This document shows, in pieces, positions 42,906 through 54,552 of a stretch of DNA of 64,000 bases (positions are counted from its first letter, which is position 1; the number at the start of each line of letters is the position of its first letter). The DNA is from Clarkia xantiana subsp. parviflora (taxonomy: Eukaryota > Streptophyta > Magnoliopsida > Myrtales > Onagraceae), in assembly GCA_036873135.1 (NCBI GenBank), contig JAPTYO010000015.1, positions 617,339-681,338 of the forward strand. Direction: 5' to 3'. The notes under the pieces were generated by a model. That model made no database searches, was not told the origin of the DNA, and saw only the letters and a list, made by a program, of their open reading frames with translations. A program made the position numbers and the translations under genes.

Positions 42906-45097
42906 ATGCCAACCGAGGATGTGCCCAATGCACAGCACAACCACCAAGAGCCAAGTGACAAGCATCGTCCACCCCCACCTGGTTTTGAGCCAGAGAGACA
43001 TGATGATGAGGAATTTCAGTCAGAAATGCCCCAAGGCAAACAACAAAGAACGGGAGCAAACCCGATGCCTTCAGTTACTCCAGCAATGATAACTGCGCTG
43101 GAAGACTTACTCGCATTCCGCGAGTCACTGAAAAATCAAGGATATGCGGCCCAACCACCTCCAACCGTCCATGAACACGCTGCAAGAGAAATGTCGCAAG
43201 ACACTACCCGCCAAGGCCATTCATTCCAAGGCAAGGACCAACATGCATAAAATGCCTTCCAGCATACAAGATATAAAGCCGCACATTCATACACTCCTTC
43301 CCAAGGAGCCCGTCATTGGAGGAATGCAAAAAACTTTGATGCTGAAAGCAAGAATTCATACGACCAAGAAGTGTACGTTGCAAAGACAATGCACGAGACC
43401 GATGACACCAACTTGAGCATGTTGACATAAAGGATGCCGCCTTTGAAGATGTCATTGATTTCTCATCAAAGGACAAGAAGCACATGGCATACCACGACGC
43501 CTTGCCCATAACCTCGCATAAGCCGATAAGAAGACAACTTGGATCCTTCCACATCCCTGTTGCCACATCCAATGTTTTCTTCACTCCAACAAGAAATGCA
43601 TCATTCGCACAATGCGACCGAGAAGCCTTCCAATACAAAGGTGTCAACCCGTCACCCCATCTGCCTCCAATCAACGGACAAGTTGAGACGACAGGGACAA
43701 AGTCTCGAGTCACAAGTAATCAAGACGCACGGCACCAAAGAATAGAGGGGCAATGCACGGAAGATACCTTCCAGTACCAACTGCCAAGTCACGAAGCTGC
43801 ACGCTCATGCAACCCGTACGTGATAGCACGACACCAAAAAGAGGCATGGAAACAACCCCCAAAGCAGAATCAAGCAAAACCGCCCTCAAGCGGCCAGCAT
43901 GGAAGAAATTGGCTGCCTCAGCCAAAAAGACCTTTTCAAGGAGATTTCGAGAAGCCAAAAGAAGTAAACCTCGCTGACTGCATTCCTTTGAATGCCCCGC
44001 TATCCGTGATATTGAGAGAGATGAAAGATGCGAACATGTGGAAAGAGCTGAACAATTTCAGAAAAGGTCTGCTGGGGAAAGACAAAGACAGGTGGTGTAA
44101 AAACCACGAGGTCTTCGGCCACGAAACGGACAGCTGTGTCAGCCTACGTAACCGCATTAACAGTTTCGTCATCAAAGGCAAATTAAAGCAATTCGTCGAT
44201 CAAGGCGACAGCCCTCCAAAGAAGACTCAAGCAGAGTCATCCAAAATACACAAAGTAGGTCCATCCACAAGGACAAGCCAAGACGATGCTGACATCTGTC
44301 ACAAGGAGGGACGGGAAAAACCTGTTAGTGACGATGACGTCCCAATCACAGGATTGACAACAAGAACCTTGAAGGCAATAATTAAAAAGGAGATACACGT
44401 CTCCTGGAAAAAGAGACAACCACAACAAAAGAGGTCATTCCAGTCCAATGCCCAAAGGATCAAAGAGTCCAATCTCGCCAAATGTGTTCCATTGAACCCA
44501 CCGTTATCCGTCATCTTGAAGGAAATCAAAGAAACCAAGCTGTGGAGAAAACCCTCCAAATTCCACAAGGGACCATTGGGAAAAGATGAAAGCAAATGGT
44601 GTGAAAATCATGAAGTATACGGCCACGAAACCGAAAGCTGTGTTGGACTAAGGTTTCACGTAAACAGCTTAATCTTAGAAGGAAAAATGAAGAAGTATAT
44701 CGACCAAGACAATAAGCATCAAAGGAAGCCTCGTGTGAAGTCTTCAGGAAAAGGCAAGGGAAAAGAAAAGGCGAATGATAATCCACGTATCACCAAACAC
44801 CGGAAAAGCGACGTCACTTATGGAACCAATGGTGACGACTTATACAATCTTTGGAGTATGAAGGAGGAAGAAGCAAATCTCAAACTCCCGGAAAACAAAC
44901 TTCACCGCCCACTTGAGCCAACGACTGCCTTCCTTGGCAAAGATGTTGAAGAACAACACAAGCAAAGTAAAACTTGGGGGCATGACATCAACTTTTGTTC
45001 ATCCCCAAATGTGGAGATTGAAGAGCTCAACACACTAGATGCATTGAGAAACTATGTGGCACGTGGCAGAGTCAACTGGCCAACAAATCACCTATGA
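42906..45097 (+). pseudogene. E4 gag with a duplicated zinc-knuckle module
   Basis: A first frame (42906-43250) has the gag N-terminal helix MITALEDLLAFRESLKNQG, also seen in E5. After frameshifts between 43250 and 43484 a 537-codon frame (43484-45097) carries the module CIPLNAPLSVILREMKD...WCKNHEVFGHETDSC (about 43970-44125) and a second copy CVPLNPPLSVILKEIKE...WCENHEVYGHETESC (about 44475-44640), each with C-x2-H-x4-H-x4-C and a following basic region. A weaker third piece (WGHDINFC, about 44975) ends the frame. E2 gag has one such module. The capsid core seen in E2 is not evident. The long open frame and repeated module suggest selection on an RNA-binding protein, but the 5' frameshifts may have ended it. 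Confidence 0.7.
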
Positions 45098-47439
45098 GGA
45101 CGTCAAACATATCAGCAATCTATTTATCTTCCTTATCTCCTTTTCACATATCTATTTTAAATCTTTTTAGATTAAGTACAACTCATGCTTATTAGCCTCA
45201 GTACTTTTCAAAAGAAGTGGTCAGCAGACGCTTTCTTGTAATCCGTTGTGCGAACTCTAAATATCTAATAAAGGTTAAATCTACTTTCGTAGGTACATTA
45301 TTGTGACGCATATTACCTTGGAATAACACCAAGTAACAACTACGCACATATTACTCGTGTCAACAACACAAAGTCTCAAGCATTTTATACGCGCAAGACT
45401 AAAAATCGTGTCGCAATAATAAATAAGGCGGAAGCATTACACAAGGACAGATCATGCACTATTAGAAGATGAAACAATAAAAACAATCAGGAAACAACGA
45501 TACAACTGCCAAGCGACTTGGGGGGCACCAAGCTAAAAAGTGCTCGGCATTCTACCTAACATATATACATACCTATCATGATCTGCACCTATCGCGTCCG
45601 CACTCAGGGAAGTTTCCTACACAAACAAGGGATCCTTGTATCAGATTCCTTTACTTTATTTATGATATGCATGACTAAAAAGAAAATTTCATGACTTCAT
45701 ACTTTTGCGAACTTATAAGAATTGCGATTATCTGACAAAAGTAACTCTGCTCGTAGGTACATGCTACACTACGATTACTACACAGGAATTACGCCAAGTA
45801 GTAACCTATGCACAAAAATCTACTTCAACAATACAAGCTAAGCATTGTGTTCAAGGAGGGATTTATGGTATACAACACCAACATATCTATTATCTACACC
45901 AACAGGGAGTTTATTTCTCCATTCATAACATAGGCGTATATCTCAAGAAGATGCCGGCAACACAAAGCCATCATGCTATGTGCACAATCAACTTATATGC
46001 CGCAATGACAACCTACGGATTATCTAGCAAAATAACGACTATTCAAGAGACGTCATCTACAAGCAATTCCTTGGAAAAACATCAAGGTCTACTATCAAAA
46101 TGACGATTATTCTAAAAGCGTCAACTACAAGCAATATCTTGGATTAACACCAAGACCTACTATCAAAGGTAGCATGTTGAGGTATCCTCTTTGTAAAGAC
46201 AAACCCCATGTTTACTTCTAAAAATGACATGCTGTGACATCTCTTGTTAGAGGCAAATCCTCATGTTCATAGCCATTCCCTGGATTCAGAACAGGATGGG
46301 CAAATACAATACGGGACTGATCACCCCATAAGTGGCGGAAGTTCTCTTGTTAGAAAACGACCCCACACTACAACAAGTGTGAATTCATGTTTAAAGGGTT
46401 CACTCTTTACGGCAAAAGTCCTCTTGTTAGATGACAATTCCGTACTAAAGATTTTCAAATCGTGTTGCATGGTTCCTGGACGCAGAAAGCATGCATCACA
46501 ACTCATATTTTCAAAAAGTGTTACATGGTCCCTGGACGCAGGAATCATGTATCACAAATATTTTACCAAATATTTTGTCAAATATTTTATCAAATATCTT
46601 ATGTATCAAACACCTTTCCTAATATTTTATCAACGCGGTTTTTTGGGTGTATCACATTCAATGCCAAAATATTTTTTCAAATATTTTATCAACAAGCTTT
46701 TTAGGGTTCACAATATACTTCTTCAAAAACTAAAATGTTTTTACGTATGCTTCCCCAACGCGGGTTGATACACGCTGGCAGGTGCGCACCCTGTTTAAAA
46801 CTCATAAAATTTACAAGTCGAGTCTTGTACAACGTCGCCTTAGAGTGGAACTAAGAGACGGTATAAACTAGTATCTTGCTTAGCCAAGATAACACCTTTC
46901 AAATACACTACTTGTTAAGAAATATTGCTATACGCAAAATACTTGGCAGGTTGCAACATATATAGCGGCAAGTTATTCAGGAAAGAAGGGCAACATGTGT
47001 AATGCATCATGCAAGCAATCAGGGGAACATCTCAAATCATCAATCAAGAAGTGGCTAATGGTCACGCCTGCGGAGACTACATCTATGATTACTAGTCATC
47101 CACATCAAACAAAACCTACAATGCGCAAGTCGCAACATCCTATGCTCTATCCATCTTGCCATGCCTTGGAATCCAACCAAGAGGGGCGATCATAACACTC
47201 AACAATGAGCGATATACAGTCGCAACTACGGACATCATGTTCATCATCTAAGGATATCTATCCTATCTTCCAAGTCCAAAGCATATGGGTAGCATAGATA
47301 ACTCAAGGTATGAAATATTACTAACAAGTTATCACATGATTATTATTGAAAACAGGTCCAGGTGACGAAATATCATGCAAGCAAAGGCATGAACAAAGAA
47401 TTATCAACATCAACCCATTCACAAAGGGTTCAACATATA
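45098..47439 (+). other. E4 3' region without genes
   Basis: No protein or RNA gene recognised. CTCAGGGAAGT at about 45605 and the following TTATTTATGATAT resemble parts of E1. AAATATTTT-type short repeats lie at 46555-46700. ACTTGGGGGGCACC at about 45519 resembles a purine tract but no LTR follows. Confidence 0.55.
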
Positions 47440-47772
47440 GGTGAGACAAAATAAATACCCTCTCCCTCACATTATATAGGTTCGGCCGAAACCCCTTTAC
47501 ACCCTAGGAGGTGCTAAAATTGCTAAGGCAATTTACCCCAGAGATCCATCCCAGCAACCGAATTGAAGAGGCTTTGTTGTGGAGATCATAGCATGTAGAT
47601 TGCTCTTCAACAAGAGTTCCCGCAGGACACCATCTCGTAGATCACGAACTCCATCATGATGTTTCTAGGCAACGAAAAGCTAAACTAGTATGTGTTCCTC
47701 TTTCCGCTGCGTAATTAGTTTACCGAGCATGTACATGTGTTTTATTCCGTATTTGCATCCCTAAATCCTTCA
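47440..47772 (+). repeat. Partial 5' LTR of copia copy C
   Basis: Aligns with the second half of LTR B (GAAGAGGCTTTGTTGTGGAG against GATCAGAGGATTTGCTGTGG, and the end GTTTTATTCCGTATTTGCAT). The first half is missing. Left boundary approximate. Confidence 0.65.
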
Positions 47773-49512
47773 GTGGTAACGGAGCCTGTGTAGGGTGTTC
47801 ATGATTTTTGCTAAAACTGTGTTCATGAATATTAATGAAAACGTGAATTTTGTAGAAATCGAAATTTGGATTTTTAATTGAGGGTAAAATTTGATCTTGA
47901 AATTACCCATCAAACCCTAGGGCCGCGGCATAGCCACGACTGGACTAGGCCAAGCCACAGCCTGAGCCACGGCGAAGCCGTGGCGTTATAATAATAATAA
48001 TAATAATAAATTGCCACCATTGGCGGTTGTTTCGTGGTGGCGGTTTCGTGGTGGGCGGCGGCGGTGGCCCTAGGGTTTAGTCAATGTTAAATCTTAATAT
48101 TAATTACCGATACATTATTTTCGTGATTTTAGCTAATAGATTGAGAAAAAATATATAGAGAGAGATTTTATCCCTAATATAGAATCTAATCAATATTGAT
48201 ATATACTGTGCAATAACTAACTTTGGAAATATATATATATATATATAATGAATATATTATACTTATTGTTACTTGACGACTAAGTTAAGTTTTTAGTGGA
48301 TTTTAACACCCTACTTATTCACCAAGTAGCAATTCGGCCGAAACCCTAGGGGTTAATGGGTTGGACCAAATGCGCAACCGGGTCGTGTCGACCGACCCGG
48401 GTAACCCGTGGGATCCGAATTGGTTCGGTTCGGGTTCTGCCGGTTCAATCGGGTCGGGTCGACCGACCCGATATTCTCAATCAGTCCGACCCGAAATTCT
48501 CAATCGGTCCGACCCGGAGCGGGTCGAGTCGGACCAGGTGGGAAAATGGGTTGGGTCAAACCCAACCCGGTTCGATAAAACCGAACCGAAAATACCTAAC
48601 CGGACTGGGTCAATCAGACTTGGTCAATCGGATCGGACCAGTCGGACCGGGTTTGCCGAACCGCACCGGATTAGGGTCAACTAAAAATAGGTTAGATTAA
48701 ATTTAAAATCTGAATATTTTTTAACTTTAAAATTACCTACACAGTGCGAACTGGTTAACGTTTTAATTAAACATGATGCCTAGTTTCGGTTATGGGGATG
48801 GATCACAGAAAATGCATGATTATGGGACTGAATCATTTTGTGGGTTGAATTGAAATTATTTTATATTGATATGAATGCATGTTAGAATTGCGTCTTGACT
48901 ATGTCAAGCTAGCTGGATATTACATGTTGGGGGCGCAACCCTGTTTTCAATTAATGAATTGCGTACTAGGATAAACATGTTGTGCTGAGTGATCTTGATT
49001 AGGATCCATATCTAGAAGTTCCCATGACTATTATAACATGAATTTTAAGTCATCCCCAACGATTTTAAATCGATAATCAGTCGCCAAATATGCATGATTG
49101 ACGTGGAGTGATTACGCACGATGCGTATGCATGATAGTTTCAGGATGTGATCGCATGCGATAATTTACTTATGTCGTAGAATTATGTATGCTTGAATGAT
49201 AAATCCCCGAAACATTTTAAAAAATGCCTTGGGAAAGCCAAGATCGGGTGTACGTAAAAAATCCTCGTTCCGGTTAAAGTAGCGATTAAACTGTTTTCAA
49301 AGAGACTGGTCTATTAGAAAGGAGACGTCGGCACTGTGAACTCTTTAAACGGCCTCCTTCCATTGGTTTACTAGTGCTCGGGTTGGTTAGATGACTGAGG
49401 AATCATTGTTTTTCGCCTCCTATCTCATAGATATCCAATGCAAGCAATCCTTTTCAAAATGTTTTAAATTGTCTCCCTTATTATCGCCCGGTTTGTCAAT
49501 GTGTTAGTTAGG
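47773..49512 (+). other. Leader of copia copy C
   Basis: No gene. Contains an (ATA)n stretch (about 47987-48010), a block of TCGGGTCGGGTCGACC-like repeats (48380-48660) and phrases shared with copies A and B. Open frames here come from the low-complexity block. Confidence 0.65.
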
Positions 49513-49881
49513 ATGGCTGACAGAGTGTGATTCTATATTCCTCGCAATCTTGATGGTATGAGATATGATGAGTGGGAGAAGTATGAGTGGAAACTCCTCT
49601 CCGCTGTGTATGTCGAGGAATTTATATATCCAAAAGCGAAGAGGACAACCATGGAGGAATATGGTAATTCGTACTCCTTTGACGAAAGGTCACGGAAGGA
49701 TCATATTGCAAGAGGGTTGATCTTTTTAACCTTGACAGCTGAAATTGAGGAGCAGTTCATGAATGTCAGTGCATTACATCTTTGGTGCGCCCTAAACCTT
49801 CGTTTCGGCGAAGGAAAGGCCGTTGAAGCAAGAAACCTCATGGTCGAATATGATTGTATCTTTGCATGGATGCCAGTATAA
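49513..49881 (+). pseudogene. Copia gag remnant, copy C
   Basis: ATG at 49513 sits in the same context as the copy B gag start but meets a stop at codon 6. From 49558 a frame of 107 codons (YDEWEKYEWKLLSAV, DHIARGLIFLTLTAEIEEQF, LWCALNLRFGEGKAVEARNL) matches the central gag fold. It ends at 49881, with further relics to about 50150 in other frames. No zinc knuckle was found. Confidence 0.65.
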
Positions 49882-50942
49882 GAACCGGTCATGGCCCTGA
49901 TAAAGAAAGGGATGTGTGAGAGAGGATTTATCCTATAATGAAAAGGTTCTCTCTATCGTGGTTTGCCAACGACGATGGACTCACACGTCTGATCAAATCT
50001 ATTAAGACAATTATGGGTCTGTTCGAAGCAACAACGATAGTGAATCCTCCGTTTCATATGATTCGCTTGAGTCGGAGGACAACTTCGCTCATATGCCCAA
50101 TCTGCTGAAAGAATCGAGCAACAAAAGGCTCAAACAAAAATCTGGTTGGTTGATAAAGCGTGTCTCAGGTACGCCTCGTTTGCCATGTACATAAAGCCGT
50201 AAAACGTTTTATACAAACATTATCATCTTATGTGATTCACTTGTGAATTTTCTTTTCAGGTGTGGTGTTCGACAAGACTTGATGATTCCGGACTATCAAT
50301 TTCTCTCTTTGTTGTTACCTTATGATCAGAACCTTTTTACTGTCGTTTTATTTTTCATTTTCATTTGAATTGCTAATTTTGATTGTTTATGTTTCAGATT
50401 ATTGAATAAATTAATTGTTATTGAGATTGAATCCAATTCGATTCGAAGTACAATATACTTATCAATCTATCGACCCGGTCAATGGGATCGATCCAAATCC
50501 GAACAAAGGGGATTAAAATCAAAATTTTCAACCAGGTCACAGAGGTCGAATAAATGAAACGATAGACACATTCTCCAACATCATTAGAAACCCATCGATT
50601 GCATAACTAAAATGAAAGATTTATTTTTAATTATTTGTTAGTACTCCATAAATATAATTGATAACGTAACAACGAACATATATGAAACCGATAATTAAAT
50701 TGTGGAAACGAAATGATTTCACCTAGGGTAAACACCCAAGAGTGGTGCGCTCGTAGCGAATGGATTCCGATAAAATCGGATCACAACGATTTGAAGTACA
50801 AATTTAATGATAAGATGTATGATTTTGAAGTTCAAAATAACTTTACCCGTTTGGGATAACTCAACTGACTACTCATAAATTCGAGGAAATTGATTGCTTT
50901 AAAACCTTTCTCAATCTCATAGAAAATCAGCTAGAGCGTAAG
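49882..50942 (+). other. Degenerate gag-protease-integrase interval, copy C
   Basis: No frame survives. Relics include a phrase like the zinc-knuckle region (TTTCAGGTGTGGTGTTCGAC at about 50257) and AAGTACAAATTTAATGAT shared with copy B. Confidence 0.55.
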
Positions 50943-51566
50943 GTGGGAATCTTGCACACTGACAAAGGTGAAGAATACATCTCGATTGAGTTTGATAAGT
51001 TATGGAGCATTGTCCGTAAAACAACGATCCCTTATACGTCACAACAGAATGGTTTGGCGGAGCGATATAATCGTACACTCATGATGTCGCAAGCTCAAAT
51101 TCTGATATCCTTTTGGGGCGATGCGCTATTGACAACTACTCATGTAGTAAACCGTGTTCCTACAAAATCGGTAGACACGACACCATATGAGTTGTGGACT
51201 AGTAATGAGGTGGATCTTACCAGGCTACGACCTTGGGGTTGCGCAGCATACACGCATCAAAACCACAGCCGATTCGGAAAATTGGGACCTAGAGGATTGA
51301 AAGTTTCTTTATACGATACTCTGAAAACTCTAAGGGATGCGTGTTCGTGGCGGATCAAGAACATGGTGGTATGGTCGAACATGAGTCCATGGATGTTATG
51401 TTCCTTATGGATGAATTTCCTAAGCTTGGTGACATCAAAACGAATGAAGTCTTAATAGAACTTGAACAGGATGAGCATGATCAGGTCCCACGTACTTGGA
51501 GTAGGAGATTTTGGGGAGCAACAATAGTAAATGATATGGTAAACGAGAATGGGAAATTTTCATAAT
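50943..51566 (+). pseudogene. Copia integrase C-terminal half, copy C
   Basis: HTDKGEEYISIEFDKL, PYTSQQNGLAERYNRTL (catalytic Glu in AERYNR), then NRVPTKSVDTTPYELWTSNE and LRPWGCAAYTHQNHSRFGK, followed after a frameshift near 51305 by MFVADQEHGGMVEHES and DEFPKLGDI. It corresponds to the minus-strand fragment at 6229-6878 with clear divergence. Confidence 0.82.
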
Positions 51567-51972
51567 AAATCCAGTGGGAGGAGTCAATCCAACCACATAA
51601 ATCATAATTTCTCCTAGTGGAAATCAAGTATAACCTGATCATGTAGTTGCTGAACCGTCGGATGAGAATCCTACAATTCCTCAACTACCTGCTGGTAACA
51701 GTGGGAGTGGGACAACCAACTTGGTTCCTGGTCCAAGTGACCATGGAATTTATCTCGGAGATAGAAACCTGACACAAAGAGGTCGTCCAAGAATAGTTGA
51801 AAGAGAAGGTTCCAGTAACGCCCTGGTTCCTAGTGGGAGCGTAGCTTAAGATGGGAATAATGAGCCTAGACATAGCCAAAGGAAGAAAACTTCTCCTAAG
51901 AAGTATCCCATCGAGAAAGGTGAATTATTCACCCTGATTTCGGTTGATGAACTGGTAAGTGTTAAACAAAAT
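51567..51972 (+). pseudogene. Integrase-RT linker of copy C
   Basis: Phrases such as TTNLVPGPSDHGIYLGD and KKYPIEKGELFTL align with copy B 12418-12660. One stop lies at about 51847. Confidence 0.6.
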
Positions 51973-52592
51973 TTGGAAGGTCCTCAAGCAAAGGAATTGA
52001 AGAAAGTAATGGAGGAAGAAATCGCCTCTATGAAAGCCAATTCTGTTTGGACGTTAGTTGATTTTCCTGCTAATCGCAGAGAAATAGGGGTTAAGTGGAT
52101 TCTGAAATTGAAACTCACTTCTAATGGAAACGTTGAGCGATATAATGCTCGACTTGTCGCGAAAGGATTGGACTTTGATGGAATTTACTCATCGACTGTG
52201 TGTTACACCACAGTCTGGGCCGTTTTGGCCTTGGTTGCTAGCCTCGATCTTGAGCTTCACCAAATGGATGTTAAGACTGTCTTCCTTCATGGGAACCTGG
52301 AGGAAGAGATCTACATGGAGAAACCAGAGGGTTTCATATATGAACGTAAACTTTGTAAGCTCCAAATATCGATCTATGGTCCTTAACAATCGTCCCGAAA
52401 ATGGTACCGCAGGTTCCACGAGGAAATCATTGACAACAGATTCTTGAATCTTCATGAGGATCCCTGTGTGTACACTAAGACCGCTGGGTGAAAGTATGTC
52501 ATGACGTTATACATCGATGACATCCTTATTGCCACGAACGATGTAAGTAATTTATAGAAATCAAAGTCCTAGTTAGCATCTGTATTTGAGAT
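51973..52592 (+). pseudogene. Copia reverse transcriptase of copy C, first part
   Basis: EGPQAKELKKVMEEEIASM, WILKLKLTSNGNVERYNARL, HQMDVKTVFLHGNLEEEIYM and, after a stop at about 52384, EDPCVYTK and LYIDDILIATND (YIDD in place of YVDD at about 52510). Further stops near 52488, 52556 and 52570. Cut by E5 at 52592, inside FEI. Confidence 0.85.
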
Positions 52593-53638
52593 TGTTAGGT
52601 TATAAAGTCTAGGTCAACGGGTCGTCAATCTAGAATTTATCTCCCACTAATGAAATGTCGGGTTCAGTTCTCCTAGGACTAGTCGTTCTGATCCATGCCC
52701 TTATACTCCCTTGGGATAGTCGTTCTGATCCATGCCCTTCTCTTCTCTCCTTCTGACCTCCTTTCCTTCTCTCCTTTTGACCTCCTGAGGCTTGTACTTC
52801 TTACCCCTGGGGCTTGTCCTACTGCTCTATGCTCTTCTGCTTCCTTGGTTCTCTTCTCCTTGCCATCCTGCAAGAGGGGCAATACCAGGCACAGAGGGGG
52901 GGGGGGGTGGTGCCTGATGAACCCTCTCCGATGCCTAAGTCAGTACGGTTTTAGAGAGATAAAGCTAGAGAGATGTCAGAGCAAAATTGTGCAACTTGCC
53001 AAGATGATCCAATGAGTTGTGAAGGTGGGGTATTTATAGGCAACGGTGTCATTAAGGTGGCTTAATGACATCGTTAACCTTTAAACACAATTAATTAACC
53101 TTTAAGCACATAATTAAGACCTTAGGATTCGGCGAAGGTAGGCGGAGTGGACCGAGTGTGGGAGTCCGAAAATGGTGCCGGGGCCCTTGGGGGGAGGAGA
53201 AATCTGACCCCCAGGGGTAGGGGTTGGGTGAGGGCACCCAACCCCTCCTAGGGAGGATGGGGTTGGCCAACCCCTCCTAGGGAGGATGGGGTTGGCCAAC
53301 CCCTCCTAGGGAGGATGGGGTTGGCCAACCCCATCCCCCCTAGGGGAGATCGGGTTGGCCGACCCGATCTCTCCTAGGAGAGATCGGGTTGGTCCACCCG
53401 ATCTCCCCTAGGGGAGATCGGGTTGGCTGACCCGATCTCCCCTAGGGGAGGTCGGGTGTGGCCACCCAACCTCACCTAGGCGAGTCTGACTCGGCCGGAC
53501 GGGCGCTTCGGCCTCGTCCGAGCCGTTGGTGTTTTCGCGAAGGGTTCGGGTTGAAGTTTCGATTTACAATCATAAATGGGACGATAAAAATGTAACGGTT
53601 CGGAAGTCAACGGGTTCAAATTGGGCGTATATCCATCA
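52593..53638 (-). repeat. E5 3' LTR
   Basis: 1046 bp; on the minus strand TGATGGATATACGCC to CCTAACA. TATA box CTATAAATA at 53031-53039. R/U5 module at about 52868-52934: GCATCGGAGAGGG, stem CAGGCAC/GTGCCTG around a C run, then CCCCTCTTGCAGG. U3 holds a palindromic array (53225-53490). Confidence 0.92.
53225..53490. repeat. Palindromic tandem array in the E5 LTR
   Basis: Seven to eight units of about 24-32 bp. Centres alternate between CCTAGG (in TCCTAGGA or CCCTAGGG) and TTGGCCAA or TTGGCCGA, with arms such as GATCGGG...CCCGATC. Each unit can fold on itself and on its neighbours. The other LTR (61530-61775) has fewer CCAACCCC-type and more GATCGGG-type units. Confidence 0.88.
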
Positions 53639-53640
53639 CA

Positions 53641-53648
53641 TGCCCCCG
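53641..53648 (-). other. E5 polypurine tract
   Basis: The minus strand reads ACTCGGGGGCATG just before the LTR start TGATGG. Confidence 0.7.
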
Positions 53649-54552
53649 AGTCAACCAATGGCCTAACCCTTGATTGACTCTATTTTAGGATGGTATGACA
53701 CGCGCAATTTGAAACCGGGGTTTTACCTTCTTTGTCTGAATGCTTGCTTACCCATGGATGCGTGCCTCTGACTCTGCCCCCTGTCTTATGAGATAGAGGA
53801 ATTGTAAACGTCAGAGTAGTACGGACGTATGCCTAGGCACATGTCCGTCTGAGGTGGGAGTAATAAACCTATCTTTGCCGCAGGCGTATACTCAAAGAAT
53901 ACATGTTCACATAGGAATTCAATGTGAATGCAACTAAGTGACTTATGCTTCAATTTCATGCCGGGATAAGTCTAAGTGAAGAAAAATTTCAATTTTGGTC
54001 CGAAATTTTTTCTAAGTATGGGATACTGGAAAATACACCTAGGATGTTAACTAGGAGTGAACATGGACAAATCATGAACATGAGGATGTGTACTAGCATA
54101 CATGCAAGTAGGAACATAAGGATGGGAGTGAGTAGAGACATGATGCGATTGTAGTCATGAATGTATGCATGAATATATGGCGGCCATGTGCATGGACGTC
54201 TAAATGTTTGAACACATGGGAGTGTGTATGTGAGCATGCATATGAGTGCGAGCATGAACATGTATGTATGCATGGACGGGTTGTGAGTATGAGCATGAGT
54301 GATGACATTGATGTACCTGTAGATGTTAATCATGAATATGAGCATAAGTGCAAAGGTGAGAGCATAGACCTCTCCTTTACTTGAGGGTGGGAACCCTGCC
54401 ACTCAATGGGACACAACGTTCCGCCTCCCTCGTACTAGCGTGAGCATTGTCCATTAATCTCGACCTTCGGCATGTGTAACATTTTTCCTTTATTCGTTGG
54501 AGCGTGTGTATAGCTTTTGACCTTTACCTTTTTGGGAAGCTTTGTTCTTCAG
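53649..54552 (+). other. E5 interval between purine tract and antisense relic
   Basis: No gene. Rich in ATGNNCATG-like alternations (54060-54310) that create short open frames on both strands. Confidence 0.55.

Larger units (their letters stand above)
13889..47439 (+). mobile_element. E4: gag-only Tat-like gypsy element, split by E1
   Basis: The 5' LTR starts TGATGGATATGTGCC at 13889, is interrupted by E1 (14100-42118) and resumes to end ...GACGCAACA at 42688, followed by the primer site TTGGCGCCGTCT. Gag-like frames follow (42906-45097), then about 2.3 kb without genes. No protease, RT or integrase is seen, so it is non-autonomous. The 3' end is not clear: no second copy of its LTR was found and copia copy C begins at about 47440, so the right end was probably deleted. 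The right boundary given is an estimate. Confidence 0.65.

Noticed and set aside
48356..48700. Two overlapping long frames in the copia C leader
   Set aside because: They come from a low-complexity TCGGGTCGG block in an untranslated leader.
53989..54402. 137-codon minus-strand frame rich in His, Met and Thr
   Set aside because: The sequence is an ATG/CAT-rich simple stretch open on both strands and lacks any domain.
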